This document shows positions 9,290 through 19,621 of a stretch of 64,000 nucleotides of DNA, piece by piece. The DNA comes from Cladocopium goreaui (taxonomy: Eukaryota > Sar > Dinophyceae > Suessiales > Symbiodiniaceae): contig CAMXCT020006179.1 in the NCBI GenBank assembly GCA_947184155.2, positions 150,001-214,000 on the forward strand, in the 5' to 3' direction. The position numbers and the translations under genes were made by a program. Position 1 is the first letter of the stretch. The number at the start of each line of letters is the position of its first letter. The notes beneath the pieces were generated by a model, which did no database searches, had not been told where the DNA came from, and saw only the letters and a list, made by a program, of their open reading frames with translations.

Positions 9290-10815
9290 TCATTTTTTTT
9301 TCATTTTTTTATCGTTTTGGTTATCATTTTATTTATCATTTTTTTCATTTATGTTTTCATTCATTTTTTTTTAATCATTTTATTTTTCATTTTTTATCAT
9401 TTTTTTATCATTTTTTGATCATTTTATTTTTCATTTTTTTATCATTTTTTTCATTTTTTTTCATTTTTTTCATTTTTCATCATTTTTGCTTCCAGTGGTG
9501 CAAAAATTTTCCGAAAAATAAAAAATTGCAATTTTCCTCGAGTTTTTTTCATTTTTTTATCATTTTTTCATTTTTTTATCATTTTTGCTTCCAGTGGTGG
9601 AATTGATGAAAAATGATGAAAAATGATGGAAAATGATGGAAAATGATAAAAAAATGATAAAAAAATGAAAAAAAAACTCGGAAAATTGCAATTTTCCAAA
9701 AAAATGAAAAAATGCAATTTTCCTCGAGTTTTTTTCATTTGTTTTTCATTTTTTTCGTTTTTTTTTTCATTTTTTTCATTTTTTTCATTTGTTTATCATT
9801 TTTTTATCATTTTTTTATCATTTTCCATCATTTTCCATCATTTTTCATCAATTCCACCACTGGAAGCAAAAATGATAAAAAAATGATAAGAAAATGATAA
9901 ACAAATGAAAAAAACTCGAGGAAAATTGCATTTTTTTATTTTTCGGAAAATTTTTGCACCACTGGAAGCAAAAATGATGAAACATGATAAAAAAATGATT
10001 AAAAAAATGATAAAAAAATGAAAAAAATTAAAAAAAACATGGAAAAAAAACGAGGAAAATTGCAATTTTCAAAAAAATGAAAAAAATGCAATTTTCCTCG
10101 AGTTTTTTTCATTTGTTTTTCATTTTTTTCGTTTTTTTTCATTTGTTTTTCATTTTTTTATCATTTTTTTAATCATTTTTTTATCATGTTTCATCATTTT
10201 TGCTTCCAGTGGTGCAAAAATTTTCCGAAAAATAAAAAAATGCAATTTTCCTCGAGTTTTTTTCATTTGTTTATCATTTTCTTATCATTTTTTTATCATT
10301 TTTGCTTCCAGTGGTGGAATTGATGAAAAATGATGGAAAATGATGGAAAATGATAAAAAAATGATAAAAAAATGATAAAAAAATGAAAAAAATGAAAAAA
10401 ATGAAAAAAAAAACGAAAAAAATGAAAAACAAATGAAAAAAACTCGAGGAAAATTGCATTTTTTCATTTTTTGGAAAATTGCAATTTTCCGAGTTTTTTT
10501 TTCATTTTTTTTCATTTTTTTTTCATTTTTTTATCATTTTCCATCATTTTTCATCATTTTTCATCAATTCCACCACTGGAAGCAAAAATGATAAAAAAAT
10601 GAAAAAAAATGATAAAAAAATGAAAAAAACTCGAGGAAAATTGCAATTTTTTATTTTTCGGAAAATTTTTGCACCACTGGAAGCAAAAATGATGAAACAT
10701 GATAAAAAAAATGAAAAAAATGATAAAAAATGAAAAAAAATGAAAAAAATGATAAAAAAATGAAAAATAAAATGATAAAAAAATGATAAAAAATGATAAA
10801 AAAATGAAAAGTAAA
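9290..10815. repeat. Nested AT-rich palindrome inside an intron-like region
   Basis: Four copies of a unit holding CCAGTGGTGG or CCAGTGGTGC alternate in orientation. Landmarks at 9492, 9591, 9854 and 9957 pair with 10680, 10579, 10317 and 10214. All four pairs give one axis at about 10085-10086. Secondary axes fall near 9728 and 10443. Between landmarks the sequence is ATCATTTTT/AAAATGAT runs and CTCGAG-centred stretches. The FFHFF-type reading frames here are artefacts of composition. Confidence 0.85.
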
Positions 10816-10881
10816 TTGACCTGGCCCAGTCTGTGGCTGCAAGTTTTTCATAATCATACTTGACAATGCATAAATAAAAAG

Positions 10882-11548
10882 TCAGTCAAGGTCAATTTTA
10901 GTGAGAGCCAAGTTGCAATTCAGGTGGATTGAACAGCTGGGCGGCGTAATCAAATGGAGTTCATCAGGGGTTCGGTGAACGTTTGGCCCTCGTGCTGATG
11001 AAGCGGCCTCAGCAGCAGGAGTCTCACTGGGAGCATCTGGCTCGGGCTCCGGTGCCACAGCAGATTGAGACATAGCATCTCCATTTTCATTGGCCACTGC
11101 TGGCACAACAGCAGCAGGCTCACTCTCAGCAGTGAAGAGGTCAAGCGAACCAAGTTGACTACAGCAGACTACAGAGACATCATCACTTGCAGCAGCTGCT
11201 GCATCACTGAACTGCATTGGCATTTCAACATCGGCCGGGGAGGGCACTGGATCGACATTAGGAGGATCGATTTCCATGTTAGCATCGTCGTTGTCAATCT
11301 TGGGTGTAGCTGGAGCAGCACTGTCACCTTGATGAACTTGTTGAGATCCCATGGGCGATGCTTGATTGGAGTCAACACCATTGAAGCTTAACCTCCTTCG
11401 GAGGGCAGAATTCTCAGACTGGGCCGCTCTACCTCTTCCTTTTCTGCATCCTTTCCCTTTGCCTTTTCCACGTCCAAGGAGCAATCGACCTTTTCCACGT
11501 CCACCACGGCCCTTGCCCTTGCCCTTTGCCTTTTTTCGTTCATTGGCC
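10882..11548 (-). CDS. Low-complexity exon: basic GKGKGRG head, acidic Pro/Ala tail
   Basis: A candidate acceptor CCCCTGCAG lies at about 11549. The frame then starts with Lys/Gly/Arg repeats (KGKGRGGRGKGR, GRGKGKGKG), passes SALRRRLSFNG, and becomes acidic and Pro/Ala-rich (PSPADVEMPM, PEPEPDAPSE). The N-terminal part looks like an RNA- or chromatin-binding basic tract and the rest like a disordered linker. The plus-strand reading is a shadow. It is one exon of the minus-strand gene 6.9-15.9 kb, on position and composition. Confidence 0.45.
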
Positions 11549-11639
11549 TGCAGGGGACCCATGAAATGAAGTTTGAAGTCTGACTGAGAGTGACTTAAAT
11601 CAACAATTTATTCAAGAAATCAACTACGTCCCAGCCTCT

Positions 11640-12290
11640 TTTCTCCACTGCTGCCATTTCGATGCAACTGCGTCTTTCTCCTTCTTCTTCATCGAAACTC
11701 GAACGTCATCCCATTCAGCTGCCTCGTCCTTGTCCATTGCCTCCAGGACAATGCCAGCAAGGTCATCAAAGTCAGTTTGGTCAAGTTTCCTTTTCTTTCT
11801 ACAACAGACAGACTCCAAGACATCCTCAGCAAATTCTCGGCCCCCAACTTCAGTCGCCAGGGCTTTCAGAAGATCATGCCGAGTCATGGATCCGGTTCGG
11901 GACATGCCGAATGCATTCTTGGCCAGGAACTCGAGGTCACGGAAAAGCAGAGTCTCAGAAGACTGCTTGAGCAGAACCTTCAAAGCCGACCCCCATTCGC
12001 TAATCAAAATGCCGACGCCAACACCAGGTAAGAATGATGGTTCCAAAATCCCCGCTTCCAACTTCTCGACATTGGTCACAAATTTCCAGTACAGTCTTCC
12101 GGCTGGATCCAGAATGTAGTAACCATCATCTTGAACCGGTTGGAGTGGCCATGCCAGAATTGCCCATTGAAGGTTCGACACACAGGCAAAAACAACATCA
12201 GGCTCATCTGCGGCCTTGAATGCCATCCCTGGCTGCAAGGTGATGCACATCCGAGCATCCTTGGTCGGTGTGGATTGGATTTCCCCAACA
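11640..12290 (-). CDS. Exon: globular segment with GYYILDPAGRLYWKF and acidic helix
   Basis: The minus frame carries about 215 codons of balanced composition: VFACVSNLQWAILAWPLQPV, then GYYILDPAGRLYWKFVTNVE, then FGMSRTGSMTRHDLLKALAT and a charged end (MKKKEKDAVASKWQQWRKEA). The FG-x-S-x-T-G-S-M-x-R-x-D/L-L part resembles an EF-hand-like or SAM-like helix pair, but I would not assign it. The true 5' edge is unclear because the first codons are T/G-rich intron-like sequence. Confidence 0.45.
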
Positions 12291-12390
12291 AAAACCAAAA
12301 CAAAACAAAACAACTAATAACAAGTAGTAGTTAAGTCCTCAGACGAATAACTAACCAAAACAAAGCGACTAACAACAAAATCTGACTGAC

Positions 12391-13062
12391 TCAAAGATAT
12401 TGAGAATCTCTCAACTTGATGCCTTTGCTTTTGAAGTCCTTGGAGATGTACTCTCCCATCCATGCCCATGCCGAACTGGACAAACTCAAGGCTTCTTCAC
12501 TGATTGTCCGCCAAGACTTTTTGCCAAGCATTCGTGCAAAGTACTTTGGGAGCTTCACCACCCCAGAGTCCAGTGAAACCTTGAAGTTGAAGTTGTTTGG
12601 ATTGACCTTCCAACGTTCAAGAAAAGACTCTTTGTCCAATCTTGCTGGATGTGGGATTTGTCGGGCTTCGAGTTGTCCAGAAGTCTGCACAAGCCCTTGC
12701 AATTCCCTTGGGAGAAGTCTGTTGTTACGGTTGGCCATGGCTTCAACCCGAAGACGTTGGTGAATATCTTCCACCACCTTCGTATCTGGCAATCTGTACA
12801 ACAGACTCTTCAAGACTGACAAAGACTCTTCTGTCCGGCCACACTCCATCAGCTGAAAGGCCAATCTCAGAGATTTTGAAATGCTATCACGCATGTCGGC
12901 TGCAAGCTCTTGGGGCGCTTGGCCAGGCGAAGCTTCCAGCAGCCTCAACGCACGCCAATCGGCAATCATGAAGTCCATGGATTCTTGAGCACATTCAGGA
13001 TCATCACCAATGGCCGGTGCATGGGCCTCAGGACCTGAAGCATGCTTCGACAATAGTTCTTC
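12391..13062 (-). CDS. Exon of multi-exon minus-strand gene (helical repeats)
   Basis: About 220 codons, with LRLAFQLMECGRTEESLSVL and KSLLYRLPDTKVVEDIHQRL, which look like paired helices of a TPR-type solenoid, and later WKVNPNNFNFKVSLDSGVVK. It overlaps the end of the next frame upstream by about 25 bases in a different phase. The two therefore appear to be one exon with a one-base shift near 13065. Function unknown. Confidence 0.45.
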   Translation of the reverse strand, partial: EELLSKHASGPEAHAPAIGDDPECAQESMDFMIADWRALRLLEASPGQAPQELAADMRDSISKSLRLAFQLMECGRTEESLSVLKSLLYRLPDTKVVEDIHQRLRVEAMANRNNRLLPRELQGLVQTSGQLEARQIPHPARLDKESFLERWKVNPNNFNFKVSLDSGVVKLPKYFARMLGKKSWRTISEEALSLSSSAWAWMGEYISKDFKSKGIKLRDSQYL

Positions 13063-13064
13063 CT

Positions 13065-13690
13065 CGGAAGTTCAAAATCTGCATGATGTATGTCCATAAG
13101 CACGACACAAATCCAGCGAGATGCTGGTCAGCTGCTTCCTGACCCAGAAATCGAACAGACAAATCAGCATATGCTCTGACCTTCTCGAACTCTTCTTCCT
13201 GGACAAGGACCTGAAGCAGCTGGCTGAACTGCTCGGCGTTCATCCAGCCATCCCCAGACCAAAGCAAGGTTCTCTGAAAACCTTGCGCAGCATCTTTGAC
13301 TGTCTTGACTGATTCAGAATAGTACGTCCAAAGTGGTTGGTCAGCCAGTTTGATTGCCGTGATACCATACCACGTTTTCCAGCTGCAGCACTGGAGAACT
13401 AGCCGCAGCCCCCCCACCGAATCGCCACCTGATCTCATCTCCTTGAAACTCTTTTGGTTCTGGTCTGGGTCTGTCTCATTTGGGTACACAAACGAGAGGA
13501 GCATTCTGGTTGCCCAAAATTCATGATACTGGCTTTCGCATCCATTGTGCCAGCTGAACCAACGTCCTGACTTCACAACACCCTTCTTGATTCGGTAGGA
13601 ATCCAGCTGAGTTGCCAATGAACTGAAAAGAAGTTCCATATCGTCATTTGTGCGAAGCGTGAAGTCAAAGTCCAAGGCAATCAGTTCAGC
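13065..13690 (-). CDS. Exon of dinoflagellate multi-copy family (GRWFSWHNG)
   Basis: A 215-codon minus frame with VVKSGRWFSWHNGCESQYHE, FWATRMLLSF, SGGDSVGGLRLVLQCC and a helical C-terminal part (QLLQVLVQEEEFEKVRAYAD). The GRWFSW signature and the GGLRL helix are ones I associate with a large family specific to dinoflagellates. No enzyme class is known to me. The frame continues into the exon at 12391 if one base is gained near 13065. Confidence 0.5.
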
Positions 13691-13699
13691 ATACTGCAG

Positions 13700-13864
13700 G
13701 AAAAAGTCGGATTCCTGCCGAAGGTTTGAACGTTGGGATAGATTTAGTTAAACACTAAGAATATCTAAGAAAATATAATGAATTTTAAATATACTTGCTT
13801 GAAACTATATTTTGTTTATTTTTTAACCAAAGTATTTTAAACATTTCGACGACATAATAATTAT
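13700..13864. other. AT-rich noncoding spacer or intron
   Basis: Mostly A/T with no open frame, between two exon-like segments of the same strand. It fits an intron or an intergenic gap. Confidence 0.4.
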
Positions 13865-14250
13865 TTAATCAATCTGAACCACACAGTCCTGGGTTTCCGT
13901 TTCCATGAACGTGTTCAGAAGACTTTTTTTCTCATCGTGAAAGCCAGATGTTTTGAAGGGCTTGTAGTTGATGCTGTACATGTAATTTCCACACAACTGC
14001 CCTTGTTGAAGTCGAAGCTTGTCATCAGGAGGGCAATTTGTAGTTGCCAGCTTGAGGTCTCGGATCAATGTATGGTATGGGTCCCAATAGAAGTGAGTCA
14101 TTGCAGCTCCAGTCTCCATCAAGAATGCTGCGCATGCCATTCCGACAGTGCCCTGGTCCATCCCAATCACAAGCATGGGCAACTTTGCCAGTGACAGCAG
14201 ACTTACAGCAGTGGACTCTTCTTCACCATTTTTTTCACGTTTCTCACAAA
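13865..14250 (-). CDS. Exon of dinoflagellate multi-copy family (GMDQGT / WDPYH)
   Basis: The minus frame contains LPMLVIGMDQGTVGMACAAF and THFYWDPYHTLIRDLKLA, followed by a Cys/Asn-rich part and a stop at 13865. I recall a large dinoflagellate protein family with a D-Q-x-x-x-G-x(n)-FL motif, then W/R-D-P-x-H-R/T, then D. The spaced acidic residues could mark a degenerate nuclease or transposase core, which is only a guess. The frame opens upstream as NGEEESTAVSLLSLAK if one A is added to the A7 run at about 14230 (minus strand), linking it to the next segment. Confidence 0.5.
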
Positions 14251-14922
14251 ATGTCCAGTAACAACTCGGGTCGCATCAAGCGGCACTGGTTCAAGGGCAG
14301 CTTTCATTTCCTCGGGGGCCAGAAAGCTGGTCAAAGTGAGTGTGTGGTCGGTGAGCAACTGGATCTGGTGCGACAGTGCTTGGAACAGCCGGTATCCTGA
14401 CATACGCAAACGGCTCCCTTCTGCCAAAAGACGTTCCACAGTAGAGTCACACTCGATTTCCCCAGGAGAGACAAACTTCGAGGACCTCAACGATTGTGTT
14501 GGTGGATAGCAGCCAATGTCGTTGTGCCGGCTGTAAGCAACACTCACCAAGCACTCATAGACACCATGCCTGCTAGCATCACAGACCATGTTCAGGTGCC
14601 GGACATCTTTGAAGCCCAGAGTGGCACGTCTGCTGTACATTCGCATGATCTTCTTCAGCCAATGGCTTGATGTATTTTGGCAAGCACCACCCTCTGCATC
14701 ATTTTGTCTCGATCTCACCAGCATGGACAGGCTTAGCCCATTGATCTCCACTGAATCATTGTAAAGCTTCCAGATAAAGTTCAGATCTATCTGGGTTCTG
14801 CCCTTCCTCAGCTTGGGACCTTGTTCATTTTCATCACCTTCTTGATCCATGATCGGATCAGCATCTTGTTGTTGGTCCTCAGTCAGTTGTCTGACAGGAG
14901 CTGAAAGCCCAGTTTTTGCACT
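14203..14922 (-). CDS. Exon of the same multi-copy gene (TQIDLNFIWKLYN)
   Basis: About 240 codons on the minus strand: acidic head (DPIMDQEGDENEQG), then RTQIDLNFIWKLYNDSVEI, SSHWLKKIMRMYSRRATLGF, NMVCDASRHGVYECLVSVAY and RLRMSGYRLFQALSHQIQLL. It is protein-like throughout and free of internal stops. The start is near a candidate acceptor (CTCTTGAG) at about 14923. The apparent stop at 14203 lies just past an A7 run. One more base there would join it to the GMDQGT segment. Confidence 0.5.
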   Translation of the reverse strand, partial: SAKTGLSAPVRQLTEDQQQDADPIMDQEGDENEQGPKLRKGRTQIDLNFIWKLYNDSVEINGLSLSMLVRSRQNDAEGGACQNTSSHWLKKIMRMYSRRATLGFKDVRHLNMVCDASRHGVYECLVSVAYSRHNDIGCYPPTQSLRSSKFVSPGEIECDSTVERLLAEGSRLRMSGYRLFQALSHQIQLLTDHTLTLTSFLAPEEMKAALEPVPLDATRVVTGHFVRNVKKMVKKSPLL

Positions 14923-15131
14923 CAAGAGGGGAAACGACAAAACACAATCAAACAAAACCACAAAAGATTCTCCAAAAAGTGAAATCGAGGGTCGCGATTT
15001 GCAAGGCGTTTCCGGCGGGATGGAATGACACGGTTTTCAATGCCATCCACAGTTTGTTGAAGGTGACGGGAATGAAGAGAGACAGACGCTGCCAAAAACT
15101 TGATCACAGCTCACAACGCCTGGCTCCACAC

Positions 15132-15552
15132 CTGAGTCATCCCAGCTGACCAGGACTTCTTTTTAAGATGTCTCCTGAAACGTCGCACAGTTGCCAAGAA
15201 CAACACAACGTCTATCATGGTTGCCTCACGAAAAGGAGTCCTCAGTCTGTTGTCTTCCTTCATGTCACCCCAGGCCAAATCCATTGCATCCTTCATGGAC
15301 TTATGACATTGGAGGCACTCATAGACATTACATACACCAGACGCATCGAATGTCAGCCGGGAACCATCCTCCATGTAGCAGTGTCCACCACCTTGATGCA
15401 GCACTTGAAGACTGTTCAATGCAATCTTCTTCCAGAAGGTAACAGCGATTACAGATCTATCGTCTATCCTGGAATTTTCTGCCATATTGACAAGGCTGTG
15501 GACAAGTCCTCCAGAGGAAACTGCACTTGCATCCAGCATATTTGCACCCAAC
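15132..15552 (-). CDS. Second exon of minus-strand multi-copy gene
   Basis: A candidate acceptor AATCAG precedes GTTGGGTGC at 15552, and a candidate donor CTCAG/GTGTGG lies at 15131. Between them the frame reads ANMLDASAVSSGGLVHSLVN, SVIAVTFWKKIALNSLQVLH, VCNVYECLQCHKSMKDAMDL and FLATVRRFRRHLKKKSWSAG. The VYECL motif also occurs in the exon at 14.2-14.9 kb (GVYECLV), which supports a shared family or an internal repeat. The joint with the first exon is one base out of phase if plain GT-AG ends are used. Confidence 0.5.
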
Positions 15553-15642
15553 CTGATTCAAAGGACAGCATTATATCATGCGGCTGGCAGTGTTTGAATT
15601 GACAAAAAACAACACAAAAAAAACACACTTTGTTTGACTGAC

Positions 15643-15937
15643 CCCTGTTCCCCAGCCTGTCAATGCCAGGTTTCATGTACATGGAAACTCCAAGCTGTCT
15701 GACAACTTCACTGTCATTCAGCTCCTTCCCAATAAGCTGACAGAATTTCGGGAAGGATTCCAACTGAATATCGTCTGGAAGTAGCACACGTAGGTTGTCA
15801 TGTAAGTGACCAAGGCTCCAATAGAACTCCCCATCGTGTGCATATGCAACAGCAGTTGGGAGCATTTCTGCCAACTCTGAAAAGTAGTAAGCCGGAGCTG
15901 TGGCAGGCAATCTGATGCCAGCATCTTCATCCGCCAT
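15643..15937 (-). CDS. First exon of minus-strand multi-copy gene (MADEDAG start)
   Basis: An ATG at 15935-15937 opens MADEDAGIRLPATAPAYYF, then LPTAVAYAHDGEFYWSLGHL and PKFCQLIGKELNDSEVVRQL, ending at RLGNRG before a candidate donor (GTCAGT) at 15642. The start is a good one. It is preceded by a purine-poor stretch, and upstream sequence is AT-rich without an open frame. This is likely the 5' end of the gene whose exons run down to at least 13.9 kb and perhaps to the methyltransferase-like exon at 6.9 kb. No domain is known to me. Confidence 0.55.
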
Positions 15938-16139
15938 GGCTTAGCCAGAAAAGGATGATGTTGATATGGTAAAAAAAACAAACATGTCTTGAATTTGACA
16001 CATTCTGGAAGCTCCATCAGTGACTTCCAAACAAAATCTGACATTGACATTCTCTGATGCGACATGCTCTGTCGGTAAGTATATACAAAAGACGACGACG
16101 ACGATGCTAGATCCAAAATTCAGCAAACACCACATAGGA

Positions 16140-16870
16140 CTGACACATCACTGAAACCACAAGAGAAACTCTGCAGCATCCTTGAACGAGCTGAGCTGTT
16201 GGTAAATTCACTGCCGCAAATGATTGGCCACAAATGTCTTTTTCGTCTCATCCCAAGTCCCTGCTCTAGCGAACGTCCTGAGCAGTAATGAGGCAATCAA
16301 TCCTCACCACTGACATTAGACAGGACATCAGACACACAGGCAGGGCATTGCCACTGAAGACAAAAGACGATCGAACCACTTGACAATCGTCTCACTAATT
16401 CATTTGACAAACACATTTCCAAAACCTCACACAGCGAGGCCATGCTGGCTCATCTGCAGACAGGTGCTACTAAGCCATCCCTTCAGCTACTCCCCAAAAC
16501 GAGCTAAACTTCAGGCACACTCCTGTCACCTTGAGACGGCATGGGCGCACTCACTCAAAGGTGTTCTGGGCCACCTCTTCTTGTGCACCTGCCAGTACAG
16601 CAGACTTGACCGGCTCAGGAAGCACATGGTCAGAAGCTCCGGCTGCATCCACACCTTGCTCTGGCAGAGCGTCATCACCATTCCTGATTGAAGTCAAAAC
16701 ACTTTGCAATGTCTGGCACAAGTCAAGTCAAAAGTCAGATCTTTATTTGGCAAATGGACAAACACATGAATCGTGAGAAGTCTTCTGTATGTCAATGATG
16801 TCTTTTGTATGTCAATGTCTCTGAATACTCAAAAACATGTGCAGCTTGAAGATGAATCAAACATCCAGAG
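16140..16870. other. Intergenic stretch with dispersed motif; no gene seen
   Basis: Open frames here are short and of odd composition. A GTACAGCAGAC copy lies at about 16597. The stretch separates the MADEDAG start from the end of the RING gene. Confidence 0.4.
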
Positions 16871-16877
16871 TAAACCC

Positions 16878-17255
16878 CTATAAATATATAAATAAAAAAC
16901 TATTCAGCTGTTTATCAAGGCTCATCAGGACAGGAGCCTCCAAGTTCACTGGGCGACAGCGGTGGGGGCAATCATTTGGGCCCTTATTCGCGCACACCCG
17001 CCACTCCCTCAAGCACTGCTGGTGAAATGTGTGCGTACACCAAAGTGCCTCACGAGCCTCATTATGCCCCATCACCGACTGGCAAATCACACACAGCACA
17101 CCTGCTTCTGGCTGTGATGGCATTGCAGCTGCAGCAGCCTTTGCAGCAGGAGTCGGAAGGATGTGTCCTTCAGGAGACAAGATCGGCCGAGGAGGCGGTG
17201 GCACAGGCGCAGTCTTGGCCACAGGATTGGAGACACCAGACGACATCAAACCGAC
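16878..17255 (-). CDS. RING-H2 finger protein, last exon (E3 ubiquitin-ligase-like)
   Basis: The frame begins after a candidate acceptor GGACCCAG at 17256. It has a Pro-rich tail (APVPPPPRPILSP), an Ala run, then GVLCVICQSVMGH, WCTHTFHQQCLREW and PNDCPHRC. That gives C-x2-C, then C-x-H-x2-H-x2-C, then C-x2-C, the C3H2C3 pattern of RING-H2 fingers, which bind two zinc ions and recruit an E2 enzyme. The spacing CxHxxHxxC is exact. It ends ...FIYL at a stop near 16878. Upstream exons at 17.4 and 18.1-18.5 kb are probably the same gene. Target protein unknown. Confidence 0.7.
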   Translation of the reverse strand, partial: VGLMSSGVSNPVAKTAPVPPPPRPILSPEGHILPTPAAKAAAAAMPSQPEAGVLCVICQSVMGHNEAREALWCTHTFHQQCLREWRVCANKGPNDCPHRCRPVNLEAPVLMSLDKQLNSFLFIYL

Positions 17256-17389
17256 CTGGGTCCAACCAGCATCATTGATTCACATTGTCACATGGTCAGA
17301 TTCAATTCATGACGCAACAAAACTAAAACCATTGACAATCCAAAAGCCAACAACAAAACTAACAACAAAAGAGCTAAATAGTAATCCAA

Positions 17390-17770
17390 AACCAACTCCA
17401 AGAAACAGGAGAGCCAGACTTCGGGCTGATCGAAGCACGAGGAGGCGGTGTCATCATGGTGGGTCCCAGCGGAGGTGGCATCAAAGGGTTCATCAAAGGA
17501 CTTGGCATTGGAGAGGCACCAGGCTCCACAAACATGGCTGCCAAATCGCCAGACTTGGGGGGTGGAGCTTTGGGACGTCGCTTGCTCGTGTTGAACCAGG
17601 AGTCAGACCATCCCATATCGCCAGCGATGGACTGCAAAGTCTCATCAGGGAGAACAAGTCCAAAGCGGTTGGTCACCTGGGCCTGGAAGACTTCAGCAGT
17701 GACCGCCTCCTTGATCCGGCGGTGAGAGGACACCATCCTTTGAGTGAACTCTTTGTAGGTAGTCACACCT
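17390..17770 (-). CDS. Middle exon of RING gene (Pro/Met-rich tail)
   Basis: The frame reads TTYKEFTQRMVSSHRRIKEA, NRFGLVLPDETLQSIAGDMG and WSDSWFNTSKRRP, and then becomes Pro/Met-rich (PSPLMNPLMPPPLGP). The candidate acceptor GCTGAG at about 17772 and a donor near 17400 (GTTTCTTGG) frame it. The Pro/Met-rich style matches the exon upstream. The first half is helical and may be a small interaction domain. Confidence 0.45.
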
Positions 17771-18065
17771 CAGCAGGCTGACTCACACAACAGAGGCAAT
17801 CAATCATCATTGGATGACTTGACATACACTAAATAAGCAACAGTGAGTGAGAGCAAACATATCCACTAACACTCTGACCTAACACAATCTAGATTTCCCA
17901 CAACACTTTAACTAACGACGAAGTTGCTGATTCTGAATCATGTCTGCTGTCATGGAAATAAATCAGCTCTAACACTAACACTGTCAAGTCAAAAACTCAA
18001 AAACTCAACAAAGTTGAACTCCACTCTGCCAAGAAACGGAGATCACTGATTTTTACACACGGCTT

Positions 18066-18536
18066 TATGCGGCAGAAGAGCCAAAGCAAAATCAGCAAGC
18101 CATCCTGTGTGAGCTCGGCCGTGACCGCCGCATCGAGCACTGCCCCCGAAAGCGCCTCCAAAGTCTCCCCCAGGCGGTTGCGCGGCAATTGCCGCACATA
18201 GGTCACAGACCTGCTGATGAGGCCTGAGTCCTGGAGAGCTGCAGCGGGGTCATTCTCCACTACAGCAGACATTACAGCAGACGACGATACAACAGACGAC
18301 GACCCGACACCAGACGCTGCAGCAGGCGCAGCCTTTGCCAGAGGTGGCACAGCCTGTTCCTCTTCATCTGATTCCTCGGCACCATGGTGTGGCATCGTCA
18401 TCGGAGGCATCATCATCCGTCCCATCAGTCCTGGCATCATGTCATTCATCATTCCCGGCATCATGTGTGGAAGCATCATCATTGGGTTGGCTCCACGGGC
18501 TTTCTTGTTGGCTCTCAAGGTGGACAAGGCGACCAT
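18066..18536 (-). CDS. First exon of RING gene, Met-rich (MVALSTLRANKKARG)
   Basis: The ATG at 18534-18536 starts MVALSTLRANKKARGANPMM. It is followed by a Met/Pro tract (MMNDMMPGLMGRMMMPPMTM), an acidic patch (ESDEEEQ), Ala/Ser linker, then a more globular tail (LPRNRLGETLEALSGAVLDA, QDGLLILLWLFCRIKP) with a candidate donor GTGTGT at 18066. The Met-rich tract probably is disordered. Three copies of the TACAGCAGAC/ATACAACAGAC motif at 18260-18300 fall inside this exon, so that motif is not confined to introns. Confidence 0.5.
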
Positions 18537-18889
18537 TGCAAACAAAGAGTTTGAAGGCGATACACCAGACAAGAGAGTGAGACAGTGAGAGGACAAACGA
18601 CTGCAGCAAATATATATATATATATACATGCTTTTCACAAGACAATCAACGAAATCATAAGTCTTAGTGTTTGCACACAAACTCATAACCGACTGCTACA
18701 CAAGACAATCAATGAGTGAAACTGTGAGAGAACAAGCGACTACATCAGCAAGATCATGAATTTCACAAGATAATCAATGCTCACAAAGCCACCAGTGACT
18801 GCTACACAAGACTACAACACTGAGTGAAACAATGTGAGAACAAACTTCTGCATCAGCAAGATTATGATTTTCATAAGACAATCAATGAA

Positions 18890-19400
18890 ACCAGACATGT
18901 TTTCATTTGTTTTGAGTTTTTTTGTTTGAGTTTCTTTTTTGATTTTTTCTTGAGATTTTTTGAGCTTTTTGGGGGGCTTCCTAGCAATAGTAAATTTAAA
19001 GGCTTGAGATTTTGTGAGGATTTTTGAGATTTTTTGATTTTTTTTGAGCTTTTTGGGGGCTTCCTAGCAATAGTAAATTTAAAGGCTTGAGATTTTTTGA
19101 AATTGTTTGATTTTTTTGGGATTTTTTGAGCTTTTTGGGGGGCTTCCTAGCAATAGTAAATTTAAAGGCTTGAGATTTTTTGAGATTTTTGAATTTTTTT
19201 GATTTTTTTGAGATTTTTTTGAGCTTTTCTGATTTTTTTTTGAGGCTTGTGGGCAATAGTAAATTTAAAGACTTGAATTTTTTTTGAGATTTTTGAGATT
19301 TTTTTGGTGTATTTTGCTGTTTTTTTGTTTTTATTTGTTTCTTTTTATGTGTTTTAATGTTTTTTCTTTGGATTCCAAGCAACTTTCATTTGCAAAACAT
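18890..19400. repeat. Degenerate TTTTTTGAG-type tandem repeats
   Basis: Four partial units of about 110-130 bp share GGGGGCTTCCTAGCAATAGT followed by AAATTTAAAGGCTTGAG. The rest is T-rich (GATTTTTTGAG). No gene. The KKSQKN-type frames are composition artefacts. Confidence 0.75.
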
Positions 19401-19621
19401 TTGACAATGTTCTTCCCTTTCCTGTGAATTGGCATGCATTGGCTGGCCTTTTTTTCCATCTACTTGCCTTTGTGCTGATCAAGCGAATTAACACAGCGAC
19501 AATAGACATACAGACACTAGACTCTAGACTAAACAAGTCAGAAGAGTTCTCTGTCTCTCATTCTTGCACTAAATTACTAAAACAGCATGTCACACCCTCA
19601 CATGAGCATGTGAAGCCGAAT

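Noticed and set aside
9169..10866. Many Phe/Ile/His-rich open frames on both strands
   Set aside because: They come from ATCATTTTT runs in the palindrome; composition and mirror symmetry explain them.
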